Below, in pieces: positions 38,092-48,220 of a stretch of DNA of 64,000 nucleotides; position 1 is the first letter of the stretch; each line of letters opens with the position of its first letter. The notes below the pieces were generated by a model, which saw nothing but the letters and a program-made list of their open reading frames with translations, had not been told where the DNA came from and ran no database searches. A program made the position numbers and the translations under genes. The DNA comes from CAVVEQ01 sp963828855. GTDB taxonomy: Bacteria > Chloroflexota > Anaerolineae > Anaerolineales > Anaerolineaceae. The DNA is taken from contig CAWHGB010000006.1 in NCBI GenBank assembly GCA_963828855.1, positions 1 to 64,000 on the forward strand. The letters run 5' to 3'.

Positions 38092-39703
38092 TCAGGGATG
38101 GATTTCGGATCATGTAGAGATCCGCCGGGTCAAAACCCCGGGCGGAGTAATACTTGCGCGTTCCGACCGCCGAGATGACCGCGAGTTTGTGGAAACCAGC
38201 GTCGAGTGCGATTCGGGCAGCTTCCTCGAGTAAACGCGTCCCCAGGCCGATGTGCTGGGCAGCGCCATCCTGTTCGCTGCCGATCGCCTGCACCTGCCCG
38301 TAGACATGCACCTCGCGCACCAGGGCGCAGCCGACCAGCTCCGGGATGGCATCCACAATCTGTGCGTTGGCTTCCGTGGCGCCGGGCAGGGAGAGGCGCA
38401 GATAGGCGGCGATCTTTTCGGCCGGGGTGCGAAAGTTCAGGAAGTGCTCCTCTGCCCCCCCGGTGGGGTAGGCGAAATCCTCAAGGCGCAGGTTTTCGGG
38501 CAGCACCATCCGGGAGCCCACCTCGTGGCAGCGGATGCAGCCGCAGGATTGCCCCCTCCTTGCAAGCTCAGCCAGCACGTCCTGGCGCAGGCTGGAGCGC
38601 TTGTTCCCGGCGATGATGTGCGGCGAGGGGATATCGCGGATGATGCGGTTCACCCGGCAGTAGGGCGGAATTCCGGGTTTCAACCCGGCGATCAGGTCGA
38701 TCAATTCTTCAGTGGTATAGGGGGTGTACTCGCCTGCCTTCCACTTCTGGTAGAGACCGGTACCTTCCAGAAGCTGGGTGGGATAGATCTTGATCTCGTC
38801 CGGGCAGTAATCCTGCCACAGGCGTGAAAAATCCGCCCGGTCCGATTCGAGGGTGGCACCGAGCAGGTTGGGCATCCAGTGCAGAACGATCTTGAATCCC
38901 GCGGCACGAAGAAGCGCGCAAGCCCGGCGTGTACCCGCGGCGTTGTGTCCGCGCAGGTTGAGCGCCAGGATGCGGTCATCCAGTGATTGCGCACCCATCT
39001 GCACCTTGGTGACACCCAGGCGGCGCAGCCAGGCCAGCAGTTCCGGGGTGATCTCATCCGGGCGGGTCTCCACCACCAGGCCCACGTTGCGGCTGGCAGA
39101 GCTTTCATTTTTGAATTGCGCTTCTCCCAGCGTGGGGGAATCGAAACCGTTCATGGCGTCGAAGCAGCGCCGGATGTAGGTCTCCTGGTATTCGCGCGGG
39201 TAGGCGGACCAGGTGCCACCCAGGATGAGAAGCTCGATCTTATCGATGGGGTGGGCGGTGGCGATGTAGGAATCGAGTCGTGAACGGACCTGCAGGTAGG
39301 GGTCGAACTGGTTTTGAAAGGCACGCGCCGCGCCGGGCTCATCCGGCAGGTAGCTCTTGGGCATGCGCGCGTCATCCGGGCAGAAGATGCATTGCCCCGG
39401 GCAGGGGTGGGGCTTGGTGAGCACGGTGACGGTGGTGACACCGGAGAGCGAGCGCATGGGCTTCATGCGCAGGCGCTCCAGCAGGGCTGGATCGGGCTGC
39501 CACTCACCGCGCTCTACCAGATCGTAATAGCTGGCGATCAGGGCGTGCTTGGGGACGTAGCCGCCCTGCGGCAGGGGATGGGCACGTACCGCGCGGAAGG
39601 GCTCCCGCCCGGCGCGGATCTCCTCCAGCACCACGCGGGCAAAAGCGAGGAGCTCGGGCGAGTAGGTGCGGGCGTCAACCCATTTTTGGATGTTTTTGGT
39701 CAT
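38092..39703 (-). CDS. Elp3-like radical SAM/GNAT tRNA uridine-34 enzyme
   Basis: A bacterial Elp3 homologue of about 535 residues. The radical SAM part has TVLTKPHPCPGQCIFCPDD with the three cluster cysteines (C-x3-C-x2-C). It continues with LELLILGGTWSAYP-like residues and VVETRPDEITPELLAWL. The C-terminal GNAT domain has GLGTRLLEEAARIALDAG and AVGTRKYYSARGF. Elp3 adds a carboxymethyl group to tRNA U34, an activity studied on the Dehalococcoides enzyme. The assembled frame runs on into the nitroreductase, but a one-base change near 38115 gives EIHP and a stop at 38092-38094. The divergent neighbour is a Trm9-like methyltransferase. Confidence 0.9.
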
Positions 39704-39738
39704 GGGGATTTCTCATTCTCCGCCGCTATAATAATACT

Positions 39739-40530
39739 ATGAAGGAAGAAGTCCGGCAGCAGCTCATCCGCTTGAATGACGAATTCTACGAAACCTTCGC
39801 CGGGGCGTTCGCCGCCACACGACGGCGCATTCAGCCGGGAGTGAGGAAGGTACTGGAGGACATCCCTAAAAAGGGAAAATGGCTCGATCTCGGCTGTGGC
39901 AGCGGGCAGCTCGCGCTGGAATGGGTGAAGCAGAAACGCAAAGGCACCTATATGGGACTGGATTTTTCCAGCGGGTTGCTGGCCGAAGCGGAGGAAGCCC
40001 TGCGGGGCGTGATGATTCCGCGAGGATTGAAGGTGAGCTTCGCACAAGCCGACCTGACCCAGGCGGACTGGACGGAAGGGTTAAAGAGCGGGCATTACGA
40101 CGGTGCATTGGCCTTCGCGGTGCTGCACCACATCCCCGGGGAGGAGCAGAGGGTGGAGCTGCTGCGGAAGGCGCGGGAATTGATCAAACCGGGAGGGATG
40201 TTTATCCACAGCGAATGGCAGTTCCAATACAGCGAAAAATTAATGGCACGCCGAATGCCCTGGGAGTTCATCGGATTGACCAGCGAAGATGTGGAGCCGG
40301 GCGACACGCTGATGGACTGGCGCTACTCCCTGCTCGGCCAGGCAGAACAGGTGGGCTACCGCTATGTTCATCTCTTCACCCGCGGGGAGCTCGGGGAGCT
40401 GGCAGATCGGGCAGGCTTCGAGATCGAGGATGAATTTGAATCCGACGGCGAGGGGGGCAGGCTGGGGATCTACCAGGTGTGGAAGGTGCCATCAAAGAAA
40501 GAAAACAGTTACATACCTGCGAAGAAATAA
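39739..40530 (+). CDS. Trm9-like class I SAM methyltransferase
   Basis: A 263-residue class I methyltransferase with motif I WLDLGCGSGQLALEW near residue 50 and motif IV/post-I segments ALAFAVLHHIPGEEQR and LIKPGGMFIHSEWQ. The C-terminal stretch GYRYVHLFTRGELGELADRAGF resembles the (Y)HLFxxGELEEL region of Trm9/ALKBH8, which methylates the carboxymethyl group that Elp3 places on tRNA U34. It is transcribed divergently from the elp3-like gene with only 35 bases between the two starts. The Trm9 assignment is my inference from motifs plus context. Confidence 0.75.
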   Translation: MKEEVRQQLIRLNDEFYETFAGAFAATRRRIQPGVRKVLEDIPKKGKWLDLGCGSGQLALEWVKQKRKGTYMGLDFSSGLLAEAEEALRGVMIPRGLKVSFAQADLTQADWTEGLKSGHYDGALAFAVLHHIPGEEQRVELLRKARELIKPGGMFIHSEWQFQYSEKLMARRMPWEFIGLTSEDVEPGDTLMDWRYSLLGQAEQVGYRYVHLFTRGELGELADRAGFEIEDEFESDGEGGRLGIYQVWKVPSKKENSYIPAKK

Positions 40531-40552
40531 AGAATTCTTATTAACGCTTGCA

Positions 40553-41116
40553 TTACTTCAATGCGACAAGCGCCCAGCGATCACCGGAATCTGACGGGTC
40601 GCTTTGGTCCTCCACTTTAAACCCCTCCAGGATCTTCTTCCATTCCTCAAGGCTCACATAACTCATCGAGCCTTTCGATACAGAAAGATAGGCGATTCCG
40701 TTGGGTTTTAATATCCGTTGAATTTCGCGCACACTGGACTGGTGATCCGCTGGAGCCACGCAACAAAGGAGCCCGAAGGCAAGGACAAAATCCAACGCAT
40801 GATCCGGGATGAAAGGCAGGCTTGCCGCCGATGCAGCATGAGTTTCAATGTTTCCAATCCCTTTCTTTTCAATTTTATGCTGCAAACGGCGAATCGCTTT
40901 TTCATCAGAGTCAACCGCGAAAACTTTTCCCTTTTCACCAACGCATTCCGCCAGGGTAGGGTAAAAAACCCCGGTCCGCAACCTAAATCAGATGCCCATT
41001 GTCCGGGTTTTAGGATACTTGCAAAATCTCTTTGGATCGTTGAACCACCTGCGCAGGGGAAGATCGAAAACGATCGCGGGGAAATGCTTGTCCGTACTTT
41101 CCTTTATTGATGCCAT
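40553..41116 (-). CDS. Class I SAM-dependent methyltransferase, frameshifted
   Basis: A methyltransferase of about 185 residues. The N terminus (MASIKESTDKHFPAIVFDLP) starts at 41116. Motif I (SDLGCGPGFFTLPLAE) can be read only by crossing two frame breaks near 40990-41040. After that the frame KVFAVDSDEKAIRRLQ, ALDFVLAFGLLCCV and EIQRILKPNGIAYLSVSKG is clean to the stop at 40553. It belongs to the Methyltransf_11/25 type; the substrate cannot be inferred. Confidence 0.8.
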
Positions 41117-41218
41117 ATAACTTTTCCTCCCAAAACCAAAATAACACGAAAAAGGGGGAAAAGCAATCAGCAGTGTTATGTTGAGGATCTACCAAAAATT
41201 GCGATCAATAGTCCAAGT

Positions 41219-41587
41219 TCAGCCCAACAGTTGGCTGAACCCGAAAGCGATGATCGCGCTGAGTATCACTGCTGTGTAATAATAGCGCCCGATGCGCTCA
41301 TATTTCAATACCCCGTTTTCCCTCCGCACCTGGAAATCCAGCCATGAACGCGTGAATCTTTCCGTTTTGGTCCGATACATCAGGTGAATGCAAAGGGTCA
41401 GCAGGATGAAAGCAACCGCGAACAGGAGTGTTTTCCAGATGCCAAACAGCAATCCATATACAACAAGGAATCCAATAATCAGGAATATTTTTAACACCTT
41501 GTACCAGGCAGGTTGCAAGGTGTGACCTTTTAAAAAATCAACATCGTATAAGACTCCGTCAACCAGCTTTCTAAGGAAGGATGCCAT
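41219..41587 (-). CDS. Small membrane protein of unknown function
   Basis: A 122-residue protein with three likely transmembrane helices (ILIIGFLVVYGLLFGIW and TLLFAVAFILLTLCIHLMY in the middle, AVILSAIIAFGFSQLL at the end) and a basic loop RTKTERFTRSWLDFQVRREN. It overlaps the upstream GNAT gene by 17 bases and is probably translated with it. I do not recognise the family. Confidence 0.65.
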   Translation of the reverse strand: MASFLRKLVDGVLYDVDFLKGHTLQPAWYKVLKIFLIIGFLVVYGLLFGIWKTLLFAVAFILLTLCIHLMYRTKTERFTRSWLDFQVRRENGVLKYERIGRYYYTAVILSAIIAFGFSQLLG

Positions 41588-42059
41588 TTTTTCCGGGATC
41601 CAATTTCTTGACCATCACCAGGCAAGGATTGTTTTCATCCCAGATCTGGTTGAATTCCTCCAAAGGTACGAAACCACACGATTGGTAGAACTCCCTGGTA
41701 ATGTCATAGCCGGGGTCGGGGCGCGAGGGCCCGAGGGTCTTTACCTGAAGGTAATCGACACCTTGATTCAGAAGCCAATTTTCAGCTCTTTCAGTCAGAG
41801 CGCGACCTACCCCCTGGCGATGCACTTCCGGAAGGCAGCCCATGACGAGGATCTCAGCTGAATGGGGAAAGTGTTGTTTGAGGGTGAGAAAACCGAGGAC
41901 ACGGCCGAGATCAAGGGCAAGGAAGGTGGGTAACCGGTCGATCTCCGCGAGGTATTTGCGGATGTCTTCCTCAATGCCGAACCAATCCGGCAGGGACCGC
42001 AGGATCGGCTCACAAAGGGAAGCCTTACCAGTGGAAGGTGCTTCAATTGTGAATTCCAT
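41571..42059 (-). CDS. GNAT-family N-acetyltransferase
   Basis: A 162-residue GNAT protein, with the acetyl-CoA loop CLPEVHRQGVGRALTERAENW near residue 82 and REFYQSCGFVPLEEF near the end. The family often acetylates small amines or antibiotics. It starts at 42059 and leads a two-gene unit with the membrane protein that overlaps its end. Confidence 0.85.
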   Translation of the reverse strand: MEFTIEAPSTGKASLCEPILRSLPDWFGIEEDIRKYLAEIDRLPTFLALDLGRVLGFLTLKQHFPHSAEILVMGCLPEVHRQGVGRALTERAENWLLNQGVDYLQVKTLGPSRPDPGYDITREFYQSCGFVPLEEFNQIWDENNPCLVMVKKLDPGKNGILP

Positions 42060-42140
42060 TGAGTAATTTTACCCTCCAACAATGCTGAGGGATATTTATT
42101 TGGAAATCAGGTTTTGCTTCTCTACTTATAAACTATTTCC

Positions 42141-43156
42141 CTACTCATTCGCAGTCTTTTGTTGATACACGGCCAGGTGACCGGGAGGGAGCTTCTTCCA
42201 CATGCGGTCATACACGATCGCGAAAACAGCAACTGCGATGAGCATGATATTTCCGGCGGGGGTATTGAGATTTGATTTCCAAAGGTGTTCATGGATACGT
42301 GAAAGAGAGCTGGTGCAAGGATACTGCCGTTGGTCCGGTTGTACAGCCAGGCCATGATGATCGACACAACCATATTCCATAGTATGCGATTTTGCAGCAT
42401 CCATTCAACAGGTACTTGATTCCCGATATCATATGGGATATGCCAGGCTGCCCAAAAGAACCAGACGATGAGTGCTGATAAAATCACCGGGTAGCGGGCT
42501 TGCAGGTGGGGCAGGGCAAAGCCCCGCCAGCCGCTTTCTTCGTTGATCCCACCGGTATACAGGAATCCATGAGTGAATTCGAGGAGGAAATAGATCGCTA
42601 TATCAACTAAGGCCAAACCTGCCAAGTTGAAATGAGCTCCCCCGCCGAGCGATCTGGGAATAACCATCGCCAGCAGCGGGATGCCTGGAAAGATCAGGAA
42701 GATCACAAGGTACCAGATCGCCGGACCCCTCGGTTTGACCAGGGTGATAAACTGCGCGCGGATCCCCGGATTGCGGGAATAAGCGCTGGAAATCAACCAG
42801 GCGGGGAAAATGGCAAAGATCATGCCGATGACGATGGCCGCCGGAAGGGAATCATTGTGTTGAACCCTGACATTATAAGCAGCCTGAACTGCGGCGGCTA
42901 TCACCCAGGAAATCGCGAACGCGATCCAATGCGACCTGCTCTTCGGTAACCTGGGTTTCGGGTTTGCCATACCCGAGATCAGCATCGCAGATAACCCAGG
43001 GCTGAAGAGGACAAACGAAGCAGCCAGAGCCAGTACCAATTGATTGCCCGGGAAGATAAAAAATACAGCGAACAACCCCGGCCAGGTTATCGCGAAGGCA
43101 AGAATAAAAAACGCCACCACCTGGTGCCGTATGATCCAATTCGTCAGTTTGCTCAT
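42141..43156 (-). CDS. CPBP-family intramembrane protease (CAAX-like), 3' frameshift
   Basis: A polytopic CPBP/Abi-type glutamic intramembrane protease of about 340 residues. The motifs are all present: EESGWRGF (EExxxR), FFWAAWHIP (FxxxH), and HVSMNTFGN near the C terminus. Just after that, near 42275, the frame breaks, and a last hydrophobic helix (IMLIAVAVFAIVYDRMW) continues to 42141. The start at 43156 follows AGAAGGAGAG. Bacterial members process peptides or confer bacteriocin immunity. It is downstream of the XRE membrane regulator on the same strand. Confidence 0.87.
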
Positions 43157-43363
43157 TTCACACTCTCCTTCTCTTTTCTTACTGTAGATCCAGAGTCCTA
43201 CACCGATTAAAAATAGCGCGTGGCAGGGAGGACGGCATTGGTAAAAAGGATGATTTGCTATTGGCTGGATGACTGATTTACCCGTCAGACATCTTCCTGA
43301 GAAAGAGAGACGATGCGCATGATCGCAGCGTCTCTCTTTGACCAATTCTTAGCCCTACCTGCC

Positions 43364-43951
43364 TCATTCCCTGACAAAAGGGATGCTCAGCGGGTAGCGG
43401 ATGGGTTTATCCATCAGCGAGCGGACTGCGTTGAAGATTCCCTCGAAGAAGCAAAAGAACCCGATCAAGATCAAGGGAAGCGGCGTCAATCCAGCAAGGA
43501 TGACCGGTGTGGTTCCTCCAAGCACCTGAAAACTGACAGGATTTATGAGCAGGAACATGGGGACGATCATCACCACCAGCCAACCCGCAAAGGTCAGCAG
43601 CGTCATCGTGATCTGGAAGTTGAGTACGAGGCGACCTTGCTCGCGGATGGCCATGCTCTTGTTCTTTTTCCAGGACCAGATAATGATCGGGACGAGCAGG
43701 GCGAGGACGGTCGTGCTCAGGTGCATGATCGCGAGCCAGAGGCTTTCATGCTCATTTTGCTCCTCCCCGAAGTCAAATTCGAGGATATCCTTCAGCATGC
43801 TGAGCGTGTAGGTGCGGGGATCGACCTCCCCGCTTTCGATGCGCTGGATGGTACGCGTGCTCACTTCGCACGCCTCCGCCAGCTGTTCCTGCGTCAGGTT
43901 TTTCGCCTGGCGCAGCTCGGCAACTTTGAGTCCAAGTTCAGGTTGTTTCAT
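43364..43951 (-). CDS. XRE-family regulator fused to a DUF4870-like membrane domain
   Basis: Residues 5-60 form a Cro/XRE helix-turn-helix (LGLKVAELRQAKNLTQEQLA, VSTRTIQRIESGEVDPRTYT). They are followed by three or four transmembrane helices (HLSTTVLALLVPIIIW, MTLLTFAGWLVVMIVPMFLL, TPLPLILIGFFCFFEGIF) resembling DUF4870. It is therefore a membrane-anchored DNA-binding protein. The start at 43951 follows GGAAAGGAGAAG. Three phased direct repeats upstream are likely its own operator. The CPBP protease gene downstream may be part of its regulon. Confidence 0.85.
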   Translation of the reverse strand: MKQPELGLKVAELRQAKNLTQEQLAEACEVSTRTIQRIESGEVDPRTYTLSMLKDILEFDFGEEQNEHESLWLAIMHLSTTVLALLVPIIIWSWKKNKSMAIREQGRLVLNFQITMTLLTFAGWLVVMIVPMFLLINPVSFQVLGGTTPVILAGLTPLPLILIGFFCFFEGIFNAVRSLMDKPIRYPLSIPFVRE

Positions 43952-44020
43952 TTTCTCTTCTCCTTTCCAAATTTGAACTCAGTATAGAAAGGGGAAAGAA
44001 CAATCACCATGTCGTAAGGA

Positions 44021-44059
44021 CGACATTCACGCGACATTCCGTCGAAAAGCACGACATTC
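44021..44059 (-). promoter_or_regulatory. Three phased CGACATTC direct repeats
   Basis: CGACATTC occurs at 44021-44028, 44032-44039 and 44052-44059, spaced 11 and 20 bases, that is about one and two DNA turns, so all lie on one face of the helix. They are 70-110 bases upstream of the XRE gene. A weak promoter with TATACT near 43980-43985 is oriented toward that gene, so the repeats sit upstream of the -35 region, a position that suits an activator. Confidence 0.65.
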
Positions 44060-44178
44060 ACAACGTAGCATAAATTGATCGGGATTTCAATGTGGGAAAT
44101 CCACCTCCCAATTGATTTTTTACCTATCCCCCCATGTATTAAATTTTCACCGGTTATGTGATCCTACTGATTAACGCT

Positions 44179-44595
44179 TCAATCCTTCGCAAACGAAAAG
44201 TGCATCTGGACGATGACCCATTTGCCAGCGCGTTTTTCCAGCGTGCCCGTCCAGCGGCAATCGTCCCACCCCACGGGTTGCCCGTTCCACTCTGCATGGT
44301 CATCAAGCATGCACGAATACCAGGCGGCATTCCCCAGCTCTGCGGTCTTCACGCGCAGATCTTTGACCTTGAATCCGGTGGCTTTGAATTCATCCTTCAG
44401 CCACACGCGCTCTCCCAGCTTTGAGAAAGCCTCAAAGCCGATTATTGTGGATTTTGAATCCGGATGAAAAATGAAGAAGTCATCATCCTGCGCCACGATG
44501 GAGAATAATCGATCGATATCCTTGGTCAAGGCCCAACCGATGGCATCGTGGATGACCTGCTTGATCTCAACCATCTCGGCTTCCATTTTCTCCAT
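44179..44595 (-). CDS. SnoaL-like/DUF4440 NTF2-fold protein
   Basis: A 138-residue NTF2-fold protein. It has the N-terminal helix pair VIHDAIGWALTKDIDRLFSIV, the FFIFHPDSKSTIIGFEAF segment and the closing beta strands GTLEKRAGKWVIVQMHFSFA, a pattern common to SnoaL_3 proteins. These bind small ligands or catalyse isomerisations. The start at 44595 follows AAAGGAGAG. It is a single-gene unit with no informative neighbours. Confidence 0.82.
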   Translation of the reverse strand: MEKMEAEMVEIKQVIHDAIGWALTKDIDRLFSIVAQDDDFFIFHPDSKSTIIGFEAFSKLGERVWLKDEFKATGFKVKDLRVKTAELGNAAWYSCMLDDHAEWNGQPVGWDDCRWTGTLEKRAGKWVIVQMHFSFAKD

Positions 44596-44732
44596 GGATC
44601 TCTCCTTTTACCACAGCGATACGCCCAAGGTAGCATAAATAAAAACGAATTTCAATACGTCATGAAATCGTTACATAGTGATCGTAGGAACACCGTGCAA
44701 AGATTTGGGAAAGGAGTGCCCCGAAAAGGTGA

Positions 44733-45162
44733 TTACGCTTCAGTGGCTTGGATTTTTACACGCAGATGCAGGTACTCGCCCGCAATAGCCCCACTTTTAG
44801 GGATCCTGGTACTACCCTGGAGGGAGAAGCTCCCGCGCTGTATCAACCGGCAGGATCACGGGGTCGGTGGCGGCATACGTCTGCGATTTGTAAAAGATGG
44901 TGCAACCCCCCTGCGCCAAAATGTTTTGCAGCCAGTCGGTTTTGCGGCCGTAGACCAGGCCGATCAAGACCTCTTTATCCAAAAAGATCGCTTCCACGGG
45001 CGTACGGTAGGCGCGGCCGCTCTTGCGGCCAGTGTGTGGAGATTATCGAACAATCACTCTTTCCGCTCTCGATATCCGCGATCATCCGATTCTTGAACAA
45101 CGTGCTGAAAAGTAGCGGACGATATTGGGCAATCCCTTCGGGATCTTCTGGGTTGGAGTCAT
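44733..45162 (-). CDS. Ddn/DUF385-type deazaflavin-dependent oxidoreductase, frameshifted
   Basis: A second small split-barrel F420-type protein. The start at 45162 gives MTPTQKIPKGLPNIVRYFS. Frame breaks near 45030-45110 separate it from TGRKSGRAYRTPVEAIFLD and GLVYGRKTDWLQNILAQGG, the conserved cofactor-binding part. It ends at 44733 with HLRVKIQATEA. It is shorter and less conserved than the copy at 24392. Its start overlaps the end of the ABC permease gene. Confidence 0.72.
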
Positions 45163-45974
45163 GATGCTTTCCTTTCGATTCCAGACTGAACTTCACCGGG
45201 ATCTGATCGGCTTTCATCCACCAGAGCCAGGTAGCAACCATCCCCGCCACGCCGGTGAGGATCACGATCCAGGCACTGGCCTGGGGTAAGGGTTCCTTGG
45301 CCTGGGCAAGGAGCAGAGGGATCGACCAGGGAAAGACCTCACCCCAGCCGATCACAACTGCCAGGTTTGCCATCAAAAGCGCAAGCACAGCCATGCCGAG
45401 CGGAAGCAGGTACCCCCTGCCGGCGCTGGCAAAAAATGCGTACGGCAGCACCACCAGGGTGGTCAGGCAGGCGGTGAGCAGAACCCTGCCGCTGCCCTCC
45501 AGAATGAGAGTGGCCGATCCACCAGGCAGCTTGAGCAACGCTCCCATCAGGAAACCCGAGAGCGAAGACCACCAGGGTGAGCAAGCCTGCCCAGGCGGCG
45601 ATCAGGATGAATTTCGCCAGCAGGATGCTGGAACGCCGCACGGGCACAGCCAGCAGGTCCTTTACGGTGCCATCGGTGAATTCGCGACCAAAAACCCAGC
45701 TGATGCTGAGCACCAGGAGGATGAATACCCCGGCTGAAACCATCTGGGTGAAGAGCCCGAGGTAGGCTGCCCAATCCGCGCCGGAATACATCACCAGGTT
45801 GGCTTTGGCACCCACCAGGCCGAGCTTTTGGGAAATCTCCGGATTCCTGGCGACGAAGAGCAGGAAGGCGATGGACATTGGCAGGAAGAGCGACCCCAGC
45901 GAGGTCCACAGCGGCATCCTGGAACGGATCGCTTTCCGAAATTCCGCCCAGAGCATCCCGGAAAGTTCACTCAT
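45159..45974 (-). CDS. ABC-2 type transporter permease, frameshifted
   Basis: The membrane subunit of an exporter, about 270 residues and six helices. The start at 45974 overlaps the ATPase stop. It has LWAEFRKAIRSRMPLWTSLG, the typical cytoplasmic loop VFGREFTDGTVKDLLAVPVRR, and, after a frame break near 45555, LPGGSATLILEGSGRVLLTA and a last helix ending at WWMKADQI. Where it stops is unclear because the frame stays open; a TGA overlapping the next ATG at 45159 is the likeliest end. It belongs with the bacitracin/NatAB-like exporters. Confidence 0.8.
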
Positions 45975-46895
45975 GGTGGTTCTCTCCCATCCCCACCAGG
46001 CGGAGGAAAAATTCTTCAAGAGGTTCTTCTTCCACCACCAATCTGGCGGGCGGGAAACCTGCCTTCACCAGCAGGCGATTAATTTCCTCCGGCTTTTCGA
46101 TTGCCGCCTGGTCCTGGAGCTCGAGGGTGCCGTCCATTTGAGTTACTTGCGGGATGCCCGGCAGCAAGGAGCACCTGCCTGGCGGGTTCGATTTCGCGCA
46201 CGTTCAGCAACAGCCTGCGGCTGCGCTCCCGTTCCAGCGAGGCGGATATCCATCTCACGCAGGAGGTGCCCCTGGTGGATGATCCCGACCCGGCCGGCCA
46301 GCCGCGAGACCTCCGCCAGGATATGGCTGGAGAGGAACACCGTGCCACCCTGCCCGGCGGTAAGTTCCAGCAGCATGGTGCGGATCTCGACGATTCCGGC
46401 CGGATCCAGCCCGTTGGCAGGCTCATCGAGTATGAGCAAGCGGGGTTTATGGAGCATGGCTTTGGCCAACCCCAACCGCTGGGCATTGCCGTGCGAGAGG
46501 GTGCCAGTGCGCCGGTCGGCATAGGCTGCCAGCCCCAGGCGCTCGATGGTTTCCCCTACCGCCTTCCCCGGCGTACCCGGATGCAGGCGGCGGGCAACCT
46601 CCAAATTCTCCCGGACGGTCAACTCGCCATAGGCATGCGGGTCCTCGACCATATAACCGACCGCTGCCCAGGGGTCCACGCTGCCCATGCGCACGCGGGT
46701 GCCGAGGACGGTTGCGGTTCCCGCCGTGGGGTGGATCATCCCCAGCAGCATACGGATGGTGGTGGTCTTGCCGGCTCCGTTCAAGCCCAGGAAGGCATAG
46801 ATCTCCCCTTCAGATACGCGCAGGGATAAGCCTTCGACGGCTTGAATTTCTCCATAATGCTTCCCCAAAGATTCAGTTTCGATTACCCATTTCAT
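45967..46895 (-). CDS. ABC transporter ATPase (bacitracin/NatA type), frameshifted
   Basis: An exporter ATPase with Walker A FLGLNGAGKTTTIRMLLG, a slightly unusual signature LSHGNAQRLGLAKAML (normally LSxGxxQR), Walker B LLILDEPANGLDP, and switch histidine LSSHILAEVSRLAG. A frame break near 46240 leads into the C-terminal regulatory part (VREIEPARQVLLAAG, then EEINRLLVKAGFPPARLVVEE), ending at 45967. It is paired with the permease directly downstream and probably exports a peptide or lipid-active toxin. Confidence 0.87.
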
Positions 46896-46933
46896 TAATG
46901 GTTTCCTGGAATGTTTTTAAGCATCCATTCCCC

Positions 46934-48079
46934 TTACAATTTTTTCGGGATCTTGCCGACGACTCTGGAAATCCTTTTTCCAATGTCCTTTTTAATATTC
47001 TCACTATTTTCGGTAAAAAAGATCTCGATCGTCTTCACGACGTTCCTCTTTGCCTCGGGATCAAGCCCTTTGATGGAATTGACAATGGATTTTATTTTTT
47101 CCTGTCTATCTTCTGTCAATTCATCGAACCGAAGGATCCCGGTGGATTGAATCACATTAAAAACCGTATTGATAAATTCCTCCCGCCGATCAAATGGAAT
47201 CTGCTCCAGCCACACCCTGATAAATTGGTTGAACTCGCTGCTTTCCTCGCTCAGACCCTGCTCACGAATAAAACGAGGTCCTGCGACATACCAGGAAAAG
47301 GGATCATGTTGCAGCATTAATTTTTCATAACTTTTAATCGCGATGTATTCTTCTGAGTGCTCAAGAAGCATTCCCACGATTGATGATTCGGGAATAATCG
47401 TGCGAACCCGGGGAAGGATTCTTTGATAGCCTTTACTTTGCGTGACCGATTCGAGAAAGCCGGGTCCGTCATTATTGAATATCCATTTAACGCGCTGCTG
47501 GAGTTGTTGTGGGAGATTGCAGGCTGCGTAAACGGCAAGGTTGCCACCTTTCGAATGCCCTCCAAGATAGAACGAGCCGTTTTCCTTGACTAAGATATTC
47601 CCTGTATAGGAGGCTGCCATGGATTGGGCAGGCACATGATCCAGGTAGCTCATTTGAAAATCTTCTTTCCACCCTGCCACAGTCCCATCCGTGCCGCGAT
47701 ATGCGATGAAGTGCAGATTTTCGGATATGGAAAACAAAGTGGCGGAGAATTGCTTCGATCGCTGAGGGTCGATCATATTCGTGAAGTGTGATAAGCGCAC
47801 ATCCCGAAACCGGCGTACCAGTGAGGCAGCACCCAACAGTTCATGGATACCTTTATCGAAAACCGCGTGTCGGTTCTTTACTTGTTTCACTTTCAATGGA
47901 TCTACCCGGTTCACGACATCCGAAAGGGGGATCGAACCTTCCTGCCAGGGCTGAGGCACGATCCCCTCGTAATCAAAATAGGCGAGAACAGAAAATATTA
48001 GATTATCGACCTCGTTCAACGGGTCGGATTTAAAGGTCAGATCCCCCCGCCAGTCAAGGTAACTCAACAGATTATTCAT
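46934..48079 (-). CDS. DUF2974 alpha/beta-hydrolase-fold protein
   Basis: A 381-residue protein of the DUF2974/Mbeg1-like family. The hydrolase nucleophile region is YLGGHSKGGNLAVYAACNLP (serine in GHSKG) near residue 180, preceded by FIAYRGTDGTVAGWKEDF, which is conserved in lipase-like members. The C-terminal third is helical and charged. The start at 48079 is chosen over 48091 by spacing to a weak GGTTGGG. The enzymatic activity of this family is not established. Confidence 0.83.
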   Translation of the reverse strand: MNNLLSYLDWRGDLTFKSDPLNEVDNLIFSVLAYFDYEGIVPQPWQEGSIPLSDVVNRVDPLKVKQVKNRHAVFDKGIHELLGAASLVRRFRDVRLSHFTNMIDPQRSKQFSATLFSISENLHFIAYRGTDGTVAGWKEDFQMSYLDHVPAQSMAASYTGNILVKENGSFYLGGHSKGGNLAVYAACNLPQQLQQRVKWIFNNDGPGFLESVTQSKGYQRILPRVRTIIPESSIVGMLLEHSEEYIAIKSYEKLMLQHDPFSWYVAGPRFIREQGLSEESSEFNQFIRVWLEQIPFDRREEFINTVFNVIQSTGILRFDELTEDRQEKIKSIVNSIKGLDPEAKRNVVKTIEIFFTENSENIKKDIGKRISRVVGKIPKKL

Positions 48080-48220
48080 GGGCAATCCCAACCTACTTAA
48101 GTTATTTTCTTCTGGGATTTCTTCGGAACAGCTTATCTTCTTAATAATCCTAGAGATTATGCGACTTGCGTAATCCTGGTTCTAAAATACCACGCAATTT
48201 CGCCTTGTTCGCATAAATGA

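Noticed and set aside
37961..39703. Elp3 frame extended into the nitroreductase gene
   Set aside because: The extra C-terminal residues lie over the nitroreductase start and look random; a one-base change gives a normal Elp3 end just upstream of that gene's ribosome site.
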